From positions 1 to 32,542 of the forward strand of contig JBJEPE010000087.1 of assembly GCA_051881075.1 (NCBI GenBank): a stretch of DNA of 32,542 bases, read 5' to 3'. Positions 31,038 to 32,542 of this stretch are shown here, one piece after another; positions within the stretch are counted from its first letter, which is position 1, and every line of letters starts with the position of its first letter. This DNA comes from RUG14223 sp051881075. GTDB lineage: Bacteria; Bacillota; Clostridia; Oscillospirales; Acutalibacteraceae. Made by a program: the position numbers and the translations under genes. The notes beneath the pieces were generated by a model. It had not been told where the DNA came from, ran no database searches, and saw only the letters and a list, made by a program, of their open reading frames with translations.

Positions 31038-31300
31038 AGATTAAACCCTTATGTACGCCACATATCGCTTACGTGCGATAGTACATATTTATTTCCTTTC
31101 CTTTGTTTTTATGTTTGCTTACCGTATATTCCGCATATATAAGGCATACAGACTGATATATCGCATAATATATACAGTACTGAGTATATAGAGCATAAAA
31201 CTCTACAATATCATTACTTATTTTATCATACTTTTCTATTTATGTCTACTATTTATATTAAAAAAATCTTATTTTATGACTGCTAAATTTGTAAAATAAT
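31038..31300 (-). promoter_or_regulatory. Upstream region of mscL with inverted repeats
   Basis: This 263-base AT-rich stretch holds no gene of normal size. On the minus strand it contains a five-codon open frame (31069-31086, M-Y-Y-R-T) with AAAGGAAA upstream, embedded in an imperfect hairpin (TGTAC...ATCGC/GCGAT.GTACA, 31052-31085). Further upstream are ATATAC/GTATAT arms (31170-31189) around AGTACT, and four GCATA copies between 31133 and 31197. No promoter boxes with convincing spacing were found, although the mscL promoter must lie here. Confidence 0.4.
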
Positions 31301-31301
31301 A

Positions 31302-31333
31302 TGCCGCAGAACTCTGATAATAGCTCTGCGGCA
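31302..31333 (-). terminator. Terminator of the endolysin-holin pair
   Basis: TGCCGCAGA (31302-31310) pairs perfectly with TCTGCGGCA (31325-31333), and two more base pairs are possible inside. On the minus strand the stem is followed by TATTATTTTAC, a moderate U-run. It begins six bases after the holin stop. Confidence 0.8.
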
Positions 31334-31338
31334 AAGTG

Positions 31339-31749
31339 TTATTTGTCCTTTGTTATTTTATTTTCATCACGCAGCTGTAGCAGTACTTCTTTAAGCTTTT
31401 TAGGAAAAGGTACTATTTCTGCTGAATTTTCAATTATAGAGAGTCCTTCATTGCATAAAAAGAACATAATTGTTATTTCACGTATAGGTAATATATCAGG
31501 TAGAATATTTTGTAATACTACCGATAGGCACACCATACATAATATCAGCAGTTTTTTTAGTATACCTTTGTAGCCTACGGCGCTTGAAAGGCTTTTGTTG
31601 AATATGGACTTAATTATTCCCGTTATATAGTCAAGTACCATAAGAGTTATAAGTGCGCAAGTTAAGGTGTCAAATCCTCCTAACACCTTAGCTAATCCTC
31701 CCCCTATAATTCCTGCAACTATGCTGATTTTATTAAAAATGTTGTCCAT
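31339..31749 (-). CDS. Phage-type holin (toxin secretion/phage lysis holin family)
   Basis: 136 residues from the ATG at 31749 on the minus strand; a GTG at 31758 is too close to the ribosome-binding site AAAGGAAG. Hydrophobic segments lie near the N-terminus (IVAGIIGGGLAKVLGGF), at LTCALITLMVLDYITGII, and at ILKKLLILCMVCLSVVLQNI, plus a weaker ITIMFFLCNEGLSIIE. The pattern MVLDYITGIIKSIFNKSLSS followed by GYKGILKKL is characteristic of the holin family that includes TcdE. Such proteins form membrane holes that release an endolysin or large proteins. It is downstream of the GH25 gene with a 20-base gap, then a terminator. Confidence 0.9.
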   Translation of the reverse strand: MDNIFNKISIVAGIIGGGLAKVLGGFDTLTCALITLMVLDYITGIIKSIFNKSLSSAVGYKGILKKLLILCMVCLSVVLQNILPDILPIREITIMFFLCNEGLSIIENSAEIVPFPKKLKEVLLQLRDENKITKDK

Positions 31750-31769
31750 TAAGCTCACTTCCTTTATAT

Positions 31770-32542
31770 TTACTTTGGAATTTTTAGTGACTGCCCCTCA
31801 TAAATCACATCACTACTCAGATTGTTAAGTGACTTGATTTTTGTATATTCGATACCGCTTCCCAACAGCTTTTCGGCAATCCCCCATAGGGTATCTCCCT
31901 TTTTTACAGTGTAAGATGTATATGGAGTACTGCCAATTTCAGACGCATTTATCCAGCCTGTAACTTGACCGTCTTTACCAATATTGCTTTTAGAGTTTGT
32001 TATACGTCTGCGACCGTTAATGACTTTGTTGTCCCAAAGCCAATATGTGCCGCTTACCGTACCTGACGGTCTATCCGCATTTGAGCTTACATATAACTCA
32101 GCTTTATTGAGTGATGTTCTGGATGTGTTGCTGTTTTGTACATTTTGATTAGTATTGACCTCATCTTTTTTACTGTCAATCAACTCTTTGGTATGGGTGT
32201 TGAAAAAATCACCGTCCATATAGTTCATATCAACATTACCCGATATACCGTCAATTTTTCCCTTGCTTGTATATTGCCATATATCCGTATCATATTGAGG
32301 CTTATCCGCCCAATGAGCAAGCCATATGGCATACGATTTACTCAGCTTATCATAGTCAAGATGATTTTCAAACCAGTAAGCGTTTGCGTAAATACCGGCT
32401 TTGTGGCCTGCCTTTTCAATTTCGCTGCAAAAAGCAACTGCAATATCCGTACATAAGCCTTTGCCAAGCTTAGCCTGTGCATCTTCCTCCATATCATAGA
32501 AGATAGGGAATAGGGGCTTTGAATTACCTATACATTTCAAGC
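31770..32542 (-). CDS. GH25 endolysin with SH3-like and LysM domains, 5' partial
   Basis: The frame runs off the right edge, so the N-terminal part with the first catalytic aspartate is missing; the TTG near 32540 is an internal leucine codon, not a start. The visible 257 residues begin inside a GH25 lysozyme domain: FPIFYDMEED carries the D-x-E motif, then GHKAGIYANAYWF, AIWLAHWADKP and DIWQYTSKGKIDGISGN-VDMNYM, the typical GH25 end. A linker and an SH3-like module (LYVSSNADRPSGTVSGTYWL, GQVTGWINASEI) follow, then one C-terminal LysM (YTVKKGDTLWGIAEKLLG...). The enzyme should cut the glycan strand between MurNAc and GlcNAc. It precedes the holin on the minus strand. Phage origin is likely. 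Confidence 0.93.
   Translation of the reverse strand, partial: LKCIGNSKPLFPIFYDMEEDAQAKLGKGLCTDIAVAFCSEIEKAGHKAGIYANAYWFENHLDYDKLSKSYAIWLAHWADKPQYDTDIWQYTSKGKIDGISGNVDMNYMDGDFFNTHTKELIDSKKDEVNTNQNVQNSNTSRTSLNKAELYVSSNADRPSGTVSGTYWLWDNKVINGRRRITNSKSNIGKDGQVTGWINASEIGSTPYTSYTVKKGDTLWGIAEKLLGSGIEYTKIKSLNNLSSDVIYEGQSLKIPK

Noticed and set aside
32481..32540. TTG near 32540 as the true start of the GH25 gene
   Set aside because: The GH25 domain would lack its N-terminal half; the frame remains open to the window edge, so the codon is an internal leucine.

Overview
The window is chromosomal DNA from a spore-forming member of the Clostridia. A Ruminococcaceae/Oscillospiraceae-type lineage is my best guess, inferred from gene content, moderate GC and heavy use of ATA for isoleucine; I cannot name the species. 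The evidence is the spoIIIA sporulation operon, Firmicutes-type gene pairs (infC-rpmI-rplT, dprA-topA-trmFO, rnc-smc-ftsY, yhbY-nadD-yqeK-rsfS) and strong Shine-Dalgarno sites. No tRNA, rRNA, CRISPR array or insertion sequence was seen.

Layout. 1-4543 (+): spoIIIA operon, AA (5' end cut by the window) to AH, encoding the mother-cell side of the SpoIIIA-SpoIIQ channel that supports the forespore. 4609-5999 (+): a sigma-A type promoter, a structured leader ending in an attenuator (L20-leader type), then infC with an AUU start, rpmI, rplT and a strong terminator. 6037-8163 (+): a SpoU/TrmH rRNA methyltransferase and dprA. 8287-19527 (+): a tightly packed housekeeping run, topA, trmFO, plsX, rnc, a radical SAM protein, smc, ftsY and the XTP/dITP pyrophosphatase. 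19617-23899 (+): yhbY, nadD, yqeK, rsfS, leuS. 24033-24369 (+): rpsU with its own promoter, a leader hairpin and a downstream stem; rpsU encodes only 58 residues. 24448-27906 (+): a YqeG-type phosphatase, an M24B peptidase, two GNAT acetyltransferases and an unrecognised lipoprotein. 28001-29231 (+): efp with its own promoter, a Cys/Asp-rich CD1247-like protein and a terminator. 29272-32542 (-): a VanY-type carboxypeptidase, MscL with a zinc-ribbon tail, and a lysis pair (GH25 endolysin cut by the window edge, then a holin) with its own terminator.

Most of the window is conserved core genome for translation, ribosome maturation, chromosome handling, membrane targeting and sporulation. The less ordinary parts are the RNA leaders (infC, rpsU, mscL), two genes that appear to start at AUU (infC, and the radical SAM gene after rnc), twin convergent terminators with a shared core, and the envelope/lysis genes on the minus strand at the right. 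I did not find a clearly undescribed multi-gene system.
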